From Microtetraspora fusca (GTDB taxonomy: Bacteria; Actinomycetota; Actinomycetes; Streptosporangiales; Streptosporangiaceae), in assembly GCF_001570365.1 (NCBI RefSeq), contig NZ_BBYK01000051.1, positions 62,001 through 126,000 on the forward strand: DNA of 64,000 nucleotides, written 5' to 3'. The notes under the pieces are model-generated. The model searched no databases. It was not told where the DNA came from and saw nothing but the letters and a program-made list of their open reading frames with translations. Made by a program: the position numbers and the translations under genes. Of the stretch, positions 10,175 to 25,272 are shown one piece after another (the first letter of the stretch is position 1; every line of letters begins with the position of its first letter).

Positions 10175-14069
<3,895 letters not shown>

Positions 14070-14090
14070 TTCGGCCCGCCGCGACGGGGA

Positions 14091-14132
14091 CTCGGCCGCC
14101 GACGCCCGCCAACCGGCGCGTCGGCGGCCGAG
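14091..14132. terminator. Strong bidirectional terminator hairpin
   Basis: A perfect 15-bp stem: CTCGGCCGCCGACGC (14091-14105) pairs with GCGTCGGCGGCCGAG (14118-14132) around a 12-base loop. It starts 21 bases after the cellulase stop and lies between the convergent cellulase and ligA genes, so it can serve both. The rest of 14070-14287 holds nothing I recognise. Confidence 0.85.
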
Positions 14133-14287
14133 AGCGCGAGCACCACGACCACCACGCCGCAGGACGGCCATGAGGGTGCGACGTCCGCTCCGGGCTGCGC
14201 TCGGCGTGAAGTGCGTCGGCAGCGCCGGAGGCGGTGAGGCGGCGGGTGCAGTAGAGGCAGTGCTGCGCTGAGGAGGCGGCGGAGCGG

Positions 14288-17303
<3,016 letters not shown>

Positions 17304-17384
17304 GACTTACTTCCTTCCGAAATGTGCGGTAGATGTGCACATCAAGGGATAGGCGAACGGCCTTGCACGCGACTTGAGAACGAC

Positions 17385-18401
17385 CTACTCGCCCGGGTCC
17401 TCACGCAGCACCCGGGCCGCCTTCGCGCAGGTGGCGAGCGCCGCGCGCGCGTACGCCGGCGACGCTCCCGCCAGCCCGCACGCGGGAGTGAGCACCACCT
17501 GCCGGGCCAGCCGCGCCGGGGCGAACCCGAGCCGCCGCCACAGCTCCGTCGCGGGCCTGGCGACCACGCCGATGTCCGGGAGCCGGGTGTCCGTCCCGGG
17601 AACGACCCCGAGCAGGAACGCGATGCCCGCCTCCACGGCCTCGCCGATGTGGTCCTCGTCCCGGCGGCGCAGCAGCGCCGCGTCGAGCGAGACGCCGCGC
17701 GCGCCCGCCGTGCGCAGGACCTCGAAGGGCACCCCCGGAGCGCAGCAGTGGACGATCGGGAAGGGGGCGGAGCCGTTCGACTCTGCCGCCCTGAGCACCG
17801 TCTTGAGCCGCTCGGCCGCGGGCGCCGGCTCCACCGCGGGCAGCCGTCCGAATCCGGACGCGGTTCGCACCGTTCCGGCGAGCACGCCGGGCAGGCCGGG
17901 CTCGTCGAGCTGGAGAACGATCTCCGCGCCCGGCACGCGTCTGCGCACCTCCGCCAGGTGCGCGGCCACGCCTTCGGCGAGCGAGTCCACCAGATCGCGT
18001 ACGGCTCCCGGGTCGGCGAGCGTCTTGTCGCCGTACCGCAGCTCGACGGCGCCCGCCAGCGTCCACGGCCCGCAGACCTGGATCTTCAACGGGCCCACAT
18101 AGCCCTGGGCGACCTCTTCGAGGGCGTCGAGGTCGCGGGAGAGGTGGTCACGGGCGCGTTTGAAGTCGCGCCCCGGCCGGTCGGTGAACCGCCATCCGGA
18201 CGGCTGCACCTCCACGGGCAGCTCCACCAGCAGCGACGCCGTCCTGCCGATCATGTCCGCGCCGACGCCCCGGCCCGGCAGCTCGGGCAGGTACGGCATC
18301 GGCAGCTCACCGAAGACCACGCGGAGCGCCTCGACGTGGTCGTCTCCTGGATGCGAACCGACGCCGGTGGCGGCGGCCTCGGCCCAAGGGAAGTCATTCA
18401 C
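17385..18401 (-). CDS. MetE-like (UROD/MetE fold) protein
   Basis: A 338-residue protein resembling the C-terminal catalytic barrel of cobalamin-independent methionine synthase. It begins GVGSHPGDDHVEALRVVF, and has QLDEPGLPGVLAG in the centre, with the zinc-type ligands His-Cys in PIVHCCAPG and Cys in LTPACGLAG. The N-terminal barrel of MetE is absent, as in the core-MetE group. Its place between ligA and mnmA is conserved in actinobacteria (Rv3015c in M. tuberculosis, from memory). Whether it methylates homocysteine is unproven. The GTG at 18401 lacks a Shine-Dalgarno; TAAGCT ends 6 bases before it, and only 18 bases separate it from the divergent hydrolase gene. Confidence 0.82.
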   Translation of the reverse strand: MNDFPWAEAAATGVGSHPGDDHVEALRVVFGELPMPYLPELPGRGVGADMIGRTASLLVELPVEVQPSGWRFTDRPGRDFKRARDHLSRDLDALEEVAQGYVGPLKIQVCGPWTLAGAVELRYGDKTLADPGAVRDLVDSLAEGVAAHLAEVRRRVPGAEIVLQLDEPGLPGVLAGTVRTASGFGRLPAVEPAPAAERLKTVLRAAESNGSAPFPIVHCCAPGVPFEVLRTAGARGVSLDAALLRRRDEDHIGEAVEAGIAFLLGVVPGTDTRLPDIGVVARPATELWRRLGFAPARLARQVVLTPACGLAGASPAYARAALATCAKAARVLREDPGE

Positions 18402-18419
18402 GCCATTAGCTTAGGGAGG
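18402..18419. promoter_or_regulatory. 18-bp divergent leaderless promoter core
   Basis: The sequence TAGCTTA at 18407-18413 reads as a -10 box on both strands: TAGCTT on plus, ending 7 bases before ATG 18420, and TAAGCT on minus, ending 6 bases before GTG 18401. Both fit the TANNNT consensus at the spacing of leaderless transcription. Polymerase could use only one direction at a time. The -35 regions would lie inside the opposing genes and are not consensus-like. Confidence 0.5.
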
Positions 18420-19052
18420 ATGAGACTCACCAAACTCGGCCACGCCTGCTGGCGGCTGGAGAAGGACGGCTCGACCCTGGTCATCGACCCGGGCGCCTTC
18501 AGCGGGGAAGGGCTCCTCGACGGGGCGAACGCCGTTCTGATCACGCACGAACATTTCGATCACGTCGACACGGACCTGCTGCGGGCCGCGAGCCCGGATC
18601 TGGAGATCTGGACCTGCCAGGCGGTGGCGGACCAGCTCGGCGAGATCCCGGCGAAGGTCCAGGTGGTGCGGAACGGCGACACGTTCACCACCGCGGGATT
18701 CGGCGTGAAGGTGATCGGCGAATGGCACGCCCTCAACCACCCGGACATTCCGGTTGTCCAGAATGTCGGCTTCCTGGTCGACGAGGAGGTGTTCTACCCG
18801 GGCGACGCGCTGACCTCGCCGGGCGTTGAGGTGCCGACCCTGCTCGTCCCCACCAACGCGCCCTGGCTCAAGCTGAAGGAGACGGTGGAGTACCTGCGCG
18901 AGGTGCGTCCGGCGCGGGCGTACTCGACGCATGACGGGCTGGTGAACGAGTTCGGCCAGAAGCTGATCGACGGCTGGCTCGGCGGCGAGGCCGACAAGCA
19001 GAAGGCCGACATCCGGCGCATTCCCGTGGGCGAGTCCGTCGACCTGGCGTGA
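18420..19052 (+). CDS. MBL-fold metallo-hydrolase (UlaG-like)
   Basis: A 210-residue metallo-beta-lactamase-fold hydrolase. It starts MRLTKLGHACWRLEKDGSTLVIDPG, carries the metal motif ITHEHFDHVD (HxHxDH), His in GEWHALNHPD, Asp in VFYPGDAL and a C-terminal His in YSTHDGLVNE. This is the UlaG/YtkL-like group; the substrate is unknown. The ATG at 18420 immediately follows the AGGGAGG sequence, too close to act as a ribosome site, so the -10 box 7 bases upstream suggests a leaderless mRNA. It converges with mnmA across a terminator hairpin. Confidence 0.88.
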   Translation: MRLTKLGHACWRLEKDGSTLVIDPGAFSGEGLLDGANAVLITHEHFDHVDTDLLRAASPDLEIWTCQAVADQLGEIPAKVQVVRNGDTFTTAGFGVKVIGEWHALNHPDIPVVQNVGFLVDEEVFYPGDALTSPGVEVPTLLVPTNAPWLKLKETVEYLREVRPARAYSTHDGLVNEFGQKLIDGWLGGEADKQKADIRRIPVGESVDLA

Positions 19053-19079
19053 AGCGGCCGTAGCCCGGCCCCACCCCGT

Positions 19080-19108
19080 GTGCCCGAGCCGACTCTCTCC
19101 TCGGGCAC
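19080..19108. terminator. Bidirectional terminator hairpin
   Basis: GTGCCCGAG (19080-19088) pairs perfectly with CTCGGGCAC (19100-19108) around an 11-base loop. It begins 27 bases after the hydrolase stop and lies between two convergent genes (hydrolase and mnmA), so it probably ends both transcripts. Confidence 0.7.
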
Positions 19109-19239
19109 GCGGGACCTAACCGGGGTGGATACACGGGCGATGGAGCACGGTCCGCGCTCGCACGCATCGAAACGGCTTGTGGCGGACACATGCCGCCTGC
19201 GGCCGCGCTGTACGTCCTCCGGACGTCCGGTGAAGGGAC

Positions 19240-20313
19240 TCAGGACGCCGAGGCGATGGTGGCCGAGCCGATCACGGTGTCGCCGTCGTACAGCACGGCG
19301 CCCTGGCCCGCGGCCACTCCCGTCGCCGGGGCGTCCAGCCGGATGTGGAGGTCGGCACCGGAGAGCTGGGCGCGGCAGCCGTACACCTCGCCGTGCGCGC
19401 GCAGCTGCACCGAGCAGGCGATCGGCTCTCGCGGCTCGCCCGACGGGCCGTTCCAGATGGGCCGGGTCGCGACGATCGAGGTGACCTCGAGCGAGGTGCG
19501 CGGGCCGACGGTCACGGTGTTCGAGACCGGCTCGACCGACAGCACATATCGGGGCCGTCCGTCGGACGCCGGGCGGTCGATGTGCAGGCCCTTGCGCTGC
19601 CCGACCGTGTAGCCGTACGCGCCCGCGTGGGTGCCGACGACCTCCCCGGAGAGCGCGTCCACGATGGGCCCTTCGGCGGCGCCGAGGCGATCGGCGAGAA
19701 AGGCGCGCGTGTTGCCGTCGGCGATGAAGCAGATGTCGTGGCTGTCCGGCTTGTCGGCCACCATCAGGCCCCGGCGAGCGGCCTCCTCGCGCACCTGCGC
19801 CTTGGTGGAGTCACCCAGCGGGAAGATCGCGTGGGAGAGCTGCTCCCTGGTGAGCACGCCGAGGACGTACGACTGGTCCTTGGCCGGATCGACCGACCTG
19901 CTGAGCACGCCGTCGACCAGACGCGCGTGGTGGCCGGTGGCGACCGCGTCGAACCCGAGCGCGAGCGCCCGGTCGAGCACCGCCTCGAACTTGATCTTCT
20001 CGTTGCAGCGCAGGCAGGGGTTGGGTGTACGGCCCGCGGCGTACTCGTTGACGAAGTCCTCGACGACGTCGCGGTGGAACCGCTCGGCCATGTCCCAGAT
20101 GTAGAAGGGGATGCCGATCACGTCGGCCGCGCGCCGCGCGTCCCTGGAGTCCTCGATCGTGCAACAGCCCCGCGCGCCGGTCCGGTAGGACTGCGGGTTG
20201 GATGACAGCGCGAGATGGACGCCTGTCACGTCGTGGCCTGCCTCGGCGATGCGGGCGGCGGCCACCGCGGAGTCGACGCCGCCGGACATGGCGGCCAGCA
20301 CACGAAGAGCCAT
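19240..20313 (-). CDS. mnmA: tRNA-specific 2-thiouridylase
   Basis: A 357-residue enzyme that thiolates U34 of tRNAs for Glu, Gln and Lys using ATP and a persulfide relay from a cysteine desulfurase. The PP-loop [13 protein letters not shown] is at residues 8-20. The catalytic cysteines are in [12 protein letters not shown] and [10 protein letters not shown], and the C-terminal barrel closes with [14 protein letters not shown]. The sulfur donor is probably the cysteine desulfurase at 21993-23147; the two are adjacent in related genomes but here are split by the repeat block and a plus-strand gene. TAGCCT lies 8 bases before the ATG. Confidence 0.97.
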   Translation of the reverse strand: MALRVLAAMSGGVDSAVAAARIAEAGHDVTGVHLALSSNPQSYRTGARGCCTIEDSRDARRAADVIGIPFYIWDMAERFHRDVVEDFVNEYAAGRTPNPCLRCNEKIKFEAVLDRALALGFDAVATGHHARLVDGVLSRSVDPAKDQSYVLGVLTREQLSHAIFPLGDSTKAQVREEAARRGLMVADKPDSHDICFIADGNTRAFLADRLGAAEGPIVDALSGEVVGTHAGAYGYTVGQRKGLHIDRPASDGRPRYVLSVEPVSNTVTVGPRTSLEVTSIVATRPIWNGPSGEPREPIACSVQLRAHGEVYGCRAQLSGADLHIRLDAPATGVAAGQGAVLYDGDTVIGSATIASAS

Positions 20314-20430
20314 AGGCCTTCAGGCTACCCGCCTCCGACGCCCCCTCGATCGGCCGCACGGACCCGTTACGCGCGCCCCGAGCCCGCGCGAGCACCGTCG
20401 ATCATTACGGCGCCGAACCATCACGCTCGG

Positions 20431-20600
20431 GGCGCGGCGGTGTCTGGACTGAGGAGCGAGTGGGGAGCGAGGGACGTGAGGGGCGCGGCGGTGAAGTAAC
20501 CGACGAGCGAGCGGGCGAGGGACGAGCCCCGAGCGAGGAGGGCACGAGCCGACTTCGGGCGCCCCGAACCGCCGAGCGAAGCAAGGTCAATAGACACAGC
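20431..20600 (+). repeat. GCGAG-rich repeat, diverged copy A
   Basis: It starts GGCGCGGCGGTGTCTGG, continues with GACTGAGGAGCGAG at 20447-20460, and ends in AATAGACACAGC. The middle has diverged from copy B. It shares the start module (20440-20460) and end module with the other copies. No coding capacity is inferred: the open frames through it are low-complexity Arg/Ser/Gly strings. Confidence 0.7.
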
Positions 20601-20749
20601 GAGGGACGAGCGACTCCGCGAGGGGCGCGGCGGTGTCTGGACTGAGGAGCGAGCGGGGAGCGAGGGACGAGCGACTCCGAGTGACGAGGGAAGACATCGC
20701 CTCAAGGCGCCCCGAGCCGCGCGAGCGGAGCGAGCGCAAATAGACACAG
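20600..20749 (+). repeat. GCGAG-rich repeat, full copy B
   Basis: This is the most complete unit, about 150 bases. It has module 1 GTGTCTGGACTGAGGAGCGA (from 20633), a purine-rich GAGCGAG stretch, module 2 GACGAGGGAAGACATCGCCT (20683-20702), module 3 GCGCCCCGAGC, and the end GCGAGCGCAAATAGACACAG. Modules 1 and 2 recur at copies A, C and D. It lies between mnmA and the DUF695-like gene. Confidence 0.8.
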
Positions 20750-20820
20750 TGACGAGGGAAGACATCGCCTGTGGGCGCCCCGAGCCCGCGCGAGCGAAGC
20801 GAGCGCAAGTAGACACAGCG
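20749..20820 (+). repeat. GCGAG-rich repeat, half copy C
   Basis: A half unit directly adjoining copy B. It repeats module 2 exactly (20751-20770) and then GCGCCCCGAGCCCGCGCGAG and the end GCAAGTAGACACAGCG. It is a tandem partial duplication of copy B that ends 55 bases before the DUF695-like start codon. Confidence 0.8.
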
Positions 20821-20875
20821 AGGCCATCGAGCCCGCGTTGGCACCCGGCGTGGGGACCTGAAAAGATCGGCGGTC

Positions 20876-21913
20876 ATGCGACTGTTCGGCCGCAAGAGCG
20901 AGCCGGTGGATCCGGCCGAGGCCATAACGGAGTTCTGGACCTGGTGGCGGGAGGCCCGTCCCGAGATCGACGCGCTGGTCGAAGCGGGAGACACCGCGCG
21001 CCTCGACGAGACGATCGGCGAGGCCGTCGCCGCGCTGCAGCCGTCGTTGGCCTGGGAGATCGTCGCGGGGCTCACGGCACCGCACGCCCTGGTGGTCAGT
21101 GCCGCGGGCGATCCCGAGCTGCGCTCCTTCGTCCACCGGTGGGCGCTGGCGACGCCCGCCGACCCCAAGTGGGAGTTCCATCCGTCGCGCCAGGCTGATC
21201 CGCTCGCGGCGGAGTTCACGACGCAGGTCGCGGGCCGGCCGTTCGGCATCGACCGGCTGGTGCTCGGCCTGCGGGTGCCGCCGGGGACGCCCCGCGTGGA
21301 CGTTTCCGCATTTCATCCGATATTTCCGGATGTGGATGACGAGACGCGGATGGAGGCGACCCTCCTCGCCCTCGACCGGCTGCTCGGCGAGGACGAGGTG
21401 GCCCGCTGGGTCGGCGACATCGTGGCCGCCGAGTTCGAGCCGATCGACGCGATCCCCGCGATCCACCTCCCCGCGGTGGTCGCCGACGTCGCCGAGGGTT
21501 TCCGCGACGAGCAGTGGGCGCTGCTGGAGGGTCAGACCGTCGGCGGCCGCCCTCTGACCGCCGCCGCGCTCTATCCCCTCCGTCCGGTCGATCACCCGCT
21601 CTTCGACCAGCACATCGGCGTCACGCTGCCGTACGTGAACGCGGACGAGAACGGGCAGCCCACGAGCGCCTCGCTCGACGCGCTGCGCGACTTCGAGGAG
21701 CGACTGAGGGCCGGGCTCAAGGCGGACGGCTGTGCCGTTCTCGTCGCACACCTGAGCGCGGAGGGCACCCGGGTCCTCCACCTCTACGCCGACCCGACGA
21801 GCGACGCCGTCAGCCGGATCGAGGAACTGGTGTCCGGCTGGAGCGAGGGCCAAGCCTGGATCGACGCCGACAGCGACCCCTCATGGAGCGCGGTCGCGCA
21901 CTTCCTGACCTGA
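20876..21913 (+). CDS. Uncharacterised DUF695-like protein
   Basis: A 345-residue soluble protein without signal peptide or membrane segments. The N-terminal half (EAITEFWTWWREARPEIDALVEAGD ... SLAWEIVAGLTAPHALVVSAAGDPELR) is an acidic helical domain. The C-terminal third (DFEERLRAGLKADGCAVLVAHLSAEGTRVLHLYADPTSDA) resembles DUF695 proteins. Its function is unknown. It is on the plus strand between mnmA and the cysteine desulfurase gene, both minus, and is flanked by the repeat block on the left and a short inverted piece of the same repeat on the right. It therefore looks like an insertion into an ancestral operon, or an old resident with repeats gathered around it. Confidence 0.75.
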   Translation: MRLFGRKSEPVDPAEAITEFWTWWREARPEIDALVEAGDTARLDETIGEAVAALQPSLAWEIVAGLTAPHALVVSAAGDPELRSFVHRWALATPADPKWEFHPSRQADPLAAEFTTQVAGRPFGIDRLVLGLRVPPGTPRVDVSAFHPIFPDVDDETRMEATLLALDRLLGEDEVARWVGDIVAAEFEPIDAIPAIHLPAVVADVAEGFRDEQWALLEGQTVGGRPLTAAALYPLRPVDHPLFDQHIGVTLPYVNADENGQPTSASLDALRDFEERLRAGLKADGCAVLVAHLSAEGTRVLHLYADPTSDAVSRIEELVSGWSEGQAWIDADSDPSWSAVAHFLT

Positions 21914-21925
21914 CAGTGCTTATGA

Positions 21926-21945
21926 CGCTCGCTTCGCTCGCGCGG
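21926..21945 (-). repeat. Short inverted fragment of the GCGAG-rich repeat
   Basis: CGCTCGCTTCGCTCGCGCGG is the reverse complement of the CCGCGCGAGCGAAGCGAGCG module in copy C. It begins 13 bases after the DUF695-like stop, so that gene is bracketed by repeat modules in opposite orientation. Confidence 0.6.
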
Positions 21946-21992
21946 GTTTGAGGGCACGCTTGAGGCATCTCACCACCCGCGTGGGCGGCTGG

Positions 21993-23147
21993 TCAGGTGA
22001 GTCCGGCGCGGCGGGCGCGCTCGACCACGTTGCCGATCACCTCGGCGAGGCGGTCCACGTCCGCCTTCGTCGAGGTGTGCCCGAGCGAGAAGCGCAGCGA
22101 GCCGCGGGCGCGCGCGCTGTCCTGGCCCATGGCGAGCAGGACGTGAGACGGCTGGGCCACCCCCGCCGAGCAGGCGGAGCCGGTCGAACACTCCACCCCC
22201 TTGGCGTCCAGGAGCATGAGCAGGGCGTCGCCCTCGCACCCCGGGAACGAGAAGTGCGCGTTGCCGGGGAGCCGGTTCACCGGATCGCCGTTGAGAATGA
22301 CGTCCGGCACGGCTTCCCGTACCCGCTCGATCAGGTCGTCGCGGAGGGCGGTGAGCCGCTCGGCGGTGACCTCGCGGTGCTTGACCGCGGTCTCGACGGC
22401 CGCCGCGAAGCCCGCGATGGCGGGCGCGTCGAGGGTCCCTGAGCGTACGTCGCGCTCCTGGCCGCCGCCGTGCAGCACGGGCTCGGGATCGACACCGCGG
22501 GCCAGCAGCAGCGCCCCGACGCCCATGGGACCGCCCACCTTGTGCCCGGAGATCGTCATGGCGTCCACCCCCGACTCGGCGAACGAGACGGGCAGCTGGC
22601 CGAGCGCCTGCACCGCGTCGGTGTGGAACGGGATGCCGTGGTCGTGCGCGATGGCGGTGAGGACCTGGATCGGCTGGATCGTCCCGACCTCGTTGTTGGC
22701 CCACATCACGCTGACGAGGGCCACGTCGTCGGGATCGCGGGCGATGGCCGCGCGCAGCGTCTCGGGGTGGACCAGGCCGCGCTCGTCGACCTCCAGGAGC
22801 TCGACGACGGCGCCGTGCCGGTCTCCCAGCCAGTGGGCAGGGTCGAGGGCGGCGTGGTGCTCGATCGCGCTGATCAGGACGCGCCGGCGTTTCCGCGCCC
22901 AGAACAGCCCCTTGATCGCCAGGTTGTCCGCCTCGGTGCCGCCCGAGGTGAAGACGACCTCGCTGGGCCGCGCGCCCACCGCGCAGGCGATGGTCTCCCG
23001 CGACTCCTCCACCACCCGGCGGGTGCGACGACCGGCCGCGTGCAGCGACGAGGCGTTGCCGACCTGACCGAGCTGCGCGGTCATGGCCTCCACTGCCTCG
23101 GGCAGCATCGGCGTGGTGGCGGCATGGTCAAGATAGGCGGTTCCCAC
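21993..23147 (-). CDS. Cysteine desulfurase (IscS/NifS family)
   Basis: A 384-residue PLP enzyme that removes sulfur from cysteine as an enzyme persulfide for Fe-S clusters and tRNA thiolation. It has [18 protein letters not shown] at the N-terminus, HHAALDP, the PLP lysine in [12 protein letters not shown], and the persulfide cysteine in [16 protein letters not shown] chose GTG 23147, which has GGGAGG four bases upstream, over the in-frame TTG at 23174. It probably feeds MnmA. The intergenic region upstream is shared with the divergent TetR gene. Confidence 0.95.
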   Translation of the reverse strand: MGTAYLDHAATTPMLPEAVEAMTAQLGQVGNASSLHAAGRRTRRVVEESRETIACAVGARPSEVVFTSGGTEADNLAIKGLFWARKRRRVLISAIEHHAALDPAHWLGDRHGAVVELLEVDERGLVHPETLRAAIARDPDDVALVSVMWANNEVGTIQPIQVLTAIAHDHGIPFHTDAVQALGQLPVSFAESGVDAMTISGHKVGGPMGVGALLLARGVDPEPVLHGGGQERDVRSGTLDAPAIAGFAAAVETAVKHREVTAERLTALRDDLIERVREAVPDVILNGDPVNRLPGNAHFSFPGCEGDALLMLLDAKGVECSTGSACSAGVAQPSHVLLAMGQDSARARGSLRFSLGHTSTKADVDRLAEVIGNVVERARRAGLT

Positions 23148-23213
23148 GACCCCTCCCGATCTGTCCTCAGCCAACTAAGCCTAACCGCGCCCCCGGAAAG
23201 GCCATCCCCCGGA

Positions 23214-23250
23214 TTGCCGACTGAACCGTCCAGACGGTACAGTAACCAGA
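23214..23250 (+). promoter_or_regulatory. tetR promoter with overlapping 24-bp operator
   Basis: TTGCCG (23214-23219), an 18-base spacer and TACAGT (23238-23243) form a promoter whose start falls at or next to GTG 23251, implying a leaderless mRNA. A near-perfect palindrome, ACTGAACCGTC-CA-GACGGTACAGT (23220-23243, one mismatched pair), fills the spacer and the -10 box exactly. I infer that the TetR protein represses its own promoter. The same palindrome was not found near the MFS gene. Confidence 0.65.
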
Positions 23251-23742
23251 GTGAGAAGAGACGACTTGTTGGACGCGGCGGAGAGCCTGCTCTGCGACCA
23301 GGGGGCCCAGGGCCTCACCCTGGCCGCGGTGGCCGAGCGCGCCGGCGTCAGCAAAGGCGGCCTTCTCTATCACTTCGGCACCAAAGAAGCCCTGGTCAAG
23401 GGCCTGATCGAGCGGCTGATCGCCGAGTTCGACGCGCTCATCGAGGCACAGGGCGAGAGCGACTACACCACGGCCTATCTCAAAGCGACCTTCCAGGCCG
23501 TCGAGAGCGGCCGGCTCCGACGATGGGCCGTGGTGACCGGCGCGGCGGGCGACCCCACGCTCCTCGTGCCGCTACGCGAGGCGATGGCCCGCTGGCATAG
23601 CCAGGACCTCGACCGTGAGCCCGACCCGGGGATGTCCCGGATCGTACGGCTCGCCTGTGAGGGCATCTGGGACGTCGCCACCCACGTGCCGGATCTGCTC
23701 GACTACGCCGAGCTGCGCCGCCGCCTGCTCGACCTTCTCTGA
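23251..23742 (+). CDS. TetR family transcriptional regulator
   Basis: A 163-residue repressor, short for the family. Residues 1-48 form the helix-turn-helix (LLDAAESLLCDQGAQGLTLAAVAERAGVSKGGLLYHFGTKEALV). The C-terminal ligand domain resembles the TetR C_39-type (YLKATFQAVESGRLRRWAVVTGAAGDPTLL). Start GTG 23251. It has a self-operator in its promoter and lies upstream of an MFS exporter gene in the same direction, a common drug-efflux arrangement. The ligand is unknown. Confidence 0.9.
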   Translation: MRRDDLLDAAESLLCDQGAQGLTLAAVAERAGVSKGGLLYHFGTKEALVKGLIERLIAEFDALIEAQGESDYTTAYLKATFQAVESGRLRRWAVVTGAAGDPTLLVPLREAMARWHSQDLDREPDPGMSRIVRLACEGIWDVATHVPDLLDYAELRRRLLDLL

Positions 23743-23850
23743 CTCCAGCCGTTCACCGGCGAACCCCACCCCCTCGATCTCCGATCGGGGCCGGATGACG
23801 TTCGCCCGCATTCCACCGCGCGCTCGAACGCACGTAAACGCGTTCGTACC

Positions 23851-23880
23851 TGAACGTGATTGAACGTTCTTGGACGCGCG
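23851..23880 (+). repeat. 10-bp phased repeats upstream of MFS gene
   Basis: Three successive 10-base units begin TGAACGTGAT, TGAACGTTCT and TGGACGCGCG. The one-turn spacing would place repeated contacts on one helix face, so this may be an operator for the downstream MFS gene. The evidence is only the pattern. Confidence 0.3.
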
Positions 23881-24019
23881 GCAAGGCGGACCCCGAACGA
23901 TCTCGGGCCGCCTGCTCCCGTCCGGCGACAGCCGTACTCCCCTCCCATCCCCTGGAACCCCGGAACTCGCGAGCTCTCCTCCCCTGGAGACCTTCGCGCA
24001 TCCGAGAATGGAGCCTGTA

Positions 24020-25210
24020 ATGACCCGCGCTTTGAGGACGGCCCGCTGGGGGGCGATCCTCACTTTCGTGCTCGGCGGCTTGCTGTGCGGGACGTTCACC
24101 GTGCGTATCCCCGCTCTGACCGACAAACTCGGCATCCCCGAGTCCTCGGTCGGCCTCGCGCTGCTCGCGTGGGGTCTCGGCGCGCTGCTGGCCATGCAGT
24201 CAATGCGCGGGATCATGGCCAGAGCGGGCAGCCGAGGGGTGTTGCGCGTCGCCGCTCCCCTGTGCGCGGCGACGCTGCTGCTGGTCGGGCTCGCGCCGTC
24301 CTTCCCCCTGCTCGTCGGGGCCGCCTTCGTGTTCGGCATGGCCTTCGGCACGGTCGACATCGCCATGAACGCCCAGGGGTCGACCGTCGAACGCGCGTAC
24401 GGCAGGCCGCTGATGAGCGGCATGCACGCGGGATGGTGCGTGGGGGCGATCTCGGCCGGTCTGGTCGGCACCGCCGCCATCGCGGCGGGCCTGTCCCTGA
24501 CCGCGCACCTGGCGATCGTCGCCGTGCTGGCGCTCCCCGTGTCCGTGGTGCTGAGCCGTACGTACCTGACCGACCGGGTCACCGCCGAGGAGGCGCGGGG
24601 ACCGCGCCGCCGGATGCCGGGGATCGTCTACCTGCTCGGCGCGATCACCTTCGGCGCGTTCATGGTCGAGGGCGTTGTCGCGGACTGGAACGGCCTGTTC
24701 CTGCGGGACACCCTCATGGCGCCCGAGTCCCTGGCCGCGCTCGGTTACCCGATCTTCGAGGCGGGCATGCTGCTCGGCCGTCTGTCCGGTGACCGGCTCA
24801 GGATGCGGTTCGGCGCGGCCGGCTTGATGGGCTTCTCCGGGCTGGCCACCGCGGCGACCTTCACCGTGGTCGTCGTCGCTCCGTCGGCGGTCGTCGCCCT
24901 GTCCGCGATGCTCTTCGTCGGCATCGCCGTGGCCACGATCTCCCCGATGGCCATGTCGCTGGCGGGGACCGCCACCGACACCCCGGGCCCGGCGATCGCC
25001 CAGGCCGGGGCCATGGGCTACGCCGGACTGCTGCTCGGCCCCGTGGTGATCGGCTTCCTGTCCGGCGCGACGTCCCTGCGCGTGGCGATGGTGACCGCGG
25101 TCGTTCTCGGCATCCTGATCGCCGTCGCGACCCGCTTCCTCGCCAGGGCCCGTACGGCTCCCGCCGAGATCCGCGTGGAGACCGAGGAGAGGCTGCCGGT
25201 CGCGGCCTGA
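24020..25210 (+). CDS. MFS transporter
   Basis: A 396-residue major facilitator with about 12 hydrophobic helices across the whole length, starting MTRALRTARWGAILTFVLGG. It has the loop GLLCGTFTVRIPALTDKLGIPESSVGLALLAWGLGALL and the mid-protein linker EEARGPRRRMPG, resembling the YbjJ/FucP-like permease group. I chose ATG 24020, with GGAG 6-7 bases upstream; another ATG at 24008 is in frame but has no site. The substrate is unknown. Control by the TetR gene 278 bases upstream is plausible. Confidence 0.88.
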   Translation: MTRALRTARWGAILTFVLGGLLCGTFTVRIPALTDKLGIPESSVGLALLAWGLGALLAMQSMRGIMARAGSRGVLRVAAPLCAATLLLVGLAPSFPLLVGAAFVFGMAFGTVDIAMNAQGSTVERAYGRPLMSGMHAGWCVGAISAGLVGTAAIAAGLSLTAHLAIVAVLALPVSVVLSRTYLTDRVTAEEARGPRRRMPGIVYLLGAITFGAFMVEGVVADWNGLFLRDTLMAPESLAALGYPIFEAGMLLGRLSGDRLRMRFGAAGLMGFSGLATAATFTVVVVAPSAVVALSAMLFVGIAVATISPMAMSLAGTATDTPGPAIAQAGAMGYAGLLLGPVVIGFLSGATSLRVAMVTAVVLGILIAVATRFLARARTAPAEIRVETEERLPVAA

Positions 25211-25272
25211 GGTGACATTCGTCCCAGGGAGATGACCACATCTCCATCTGCCGGGTTCGCGAGGGCTTTGAC

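Noticed and set aside
20405-20816. Short coding frames with SRSSLAPRSLLSPDTAAP-like translations in the repeat block
   Set aside because: The same peptide strings recur wherever the DNA repeat occurs and in several frames, so they are translations of the repeat and not genes.
20431-20820. Possible CRISPR array in the repeat block
   Set aside because: The units are about 70-150 bp, directly adjoining, and diverge inside; there are no short identical repeats with unique spacers and no cas genes.
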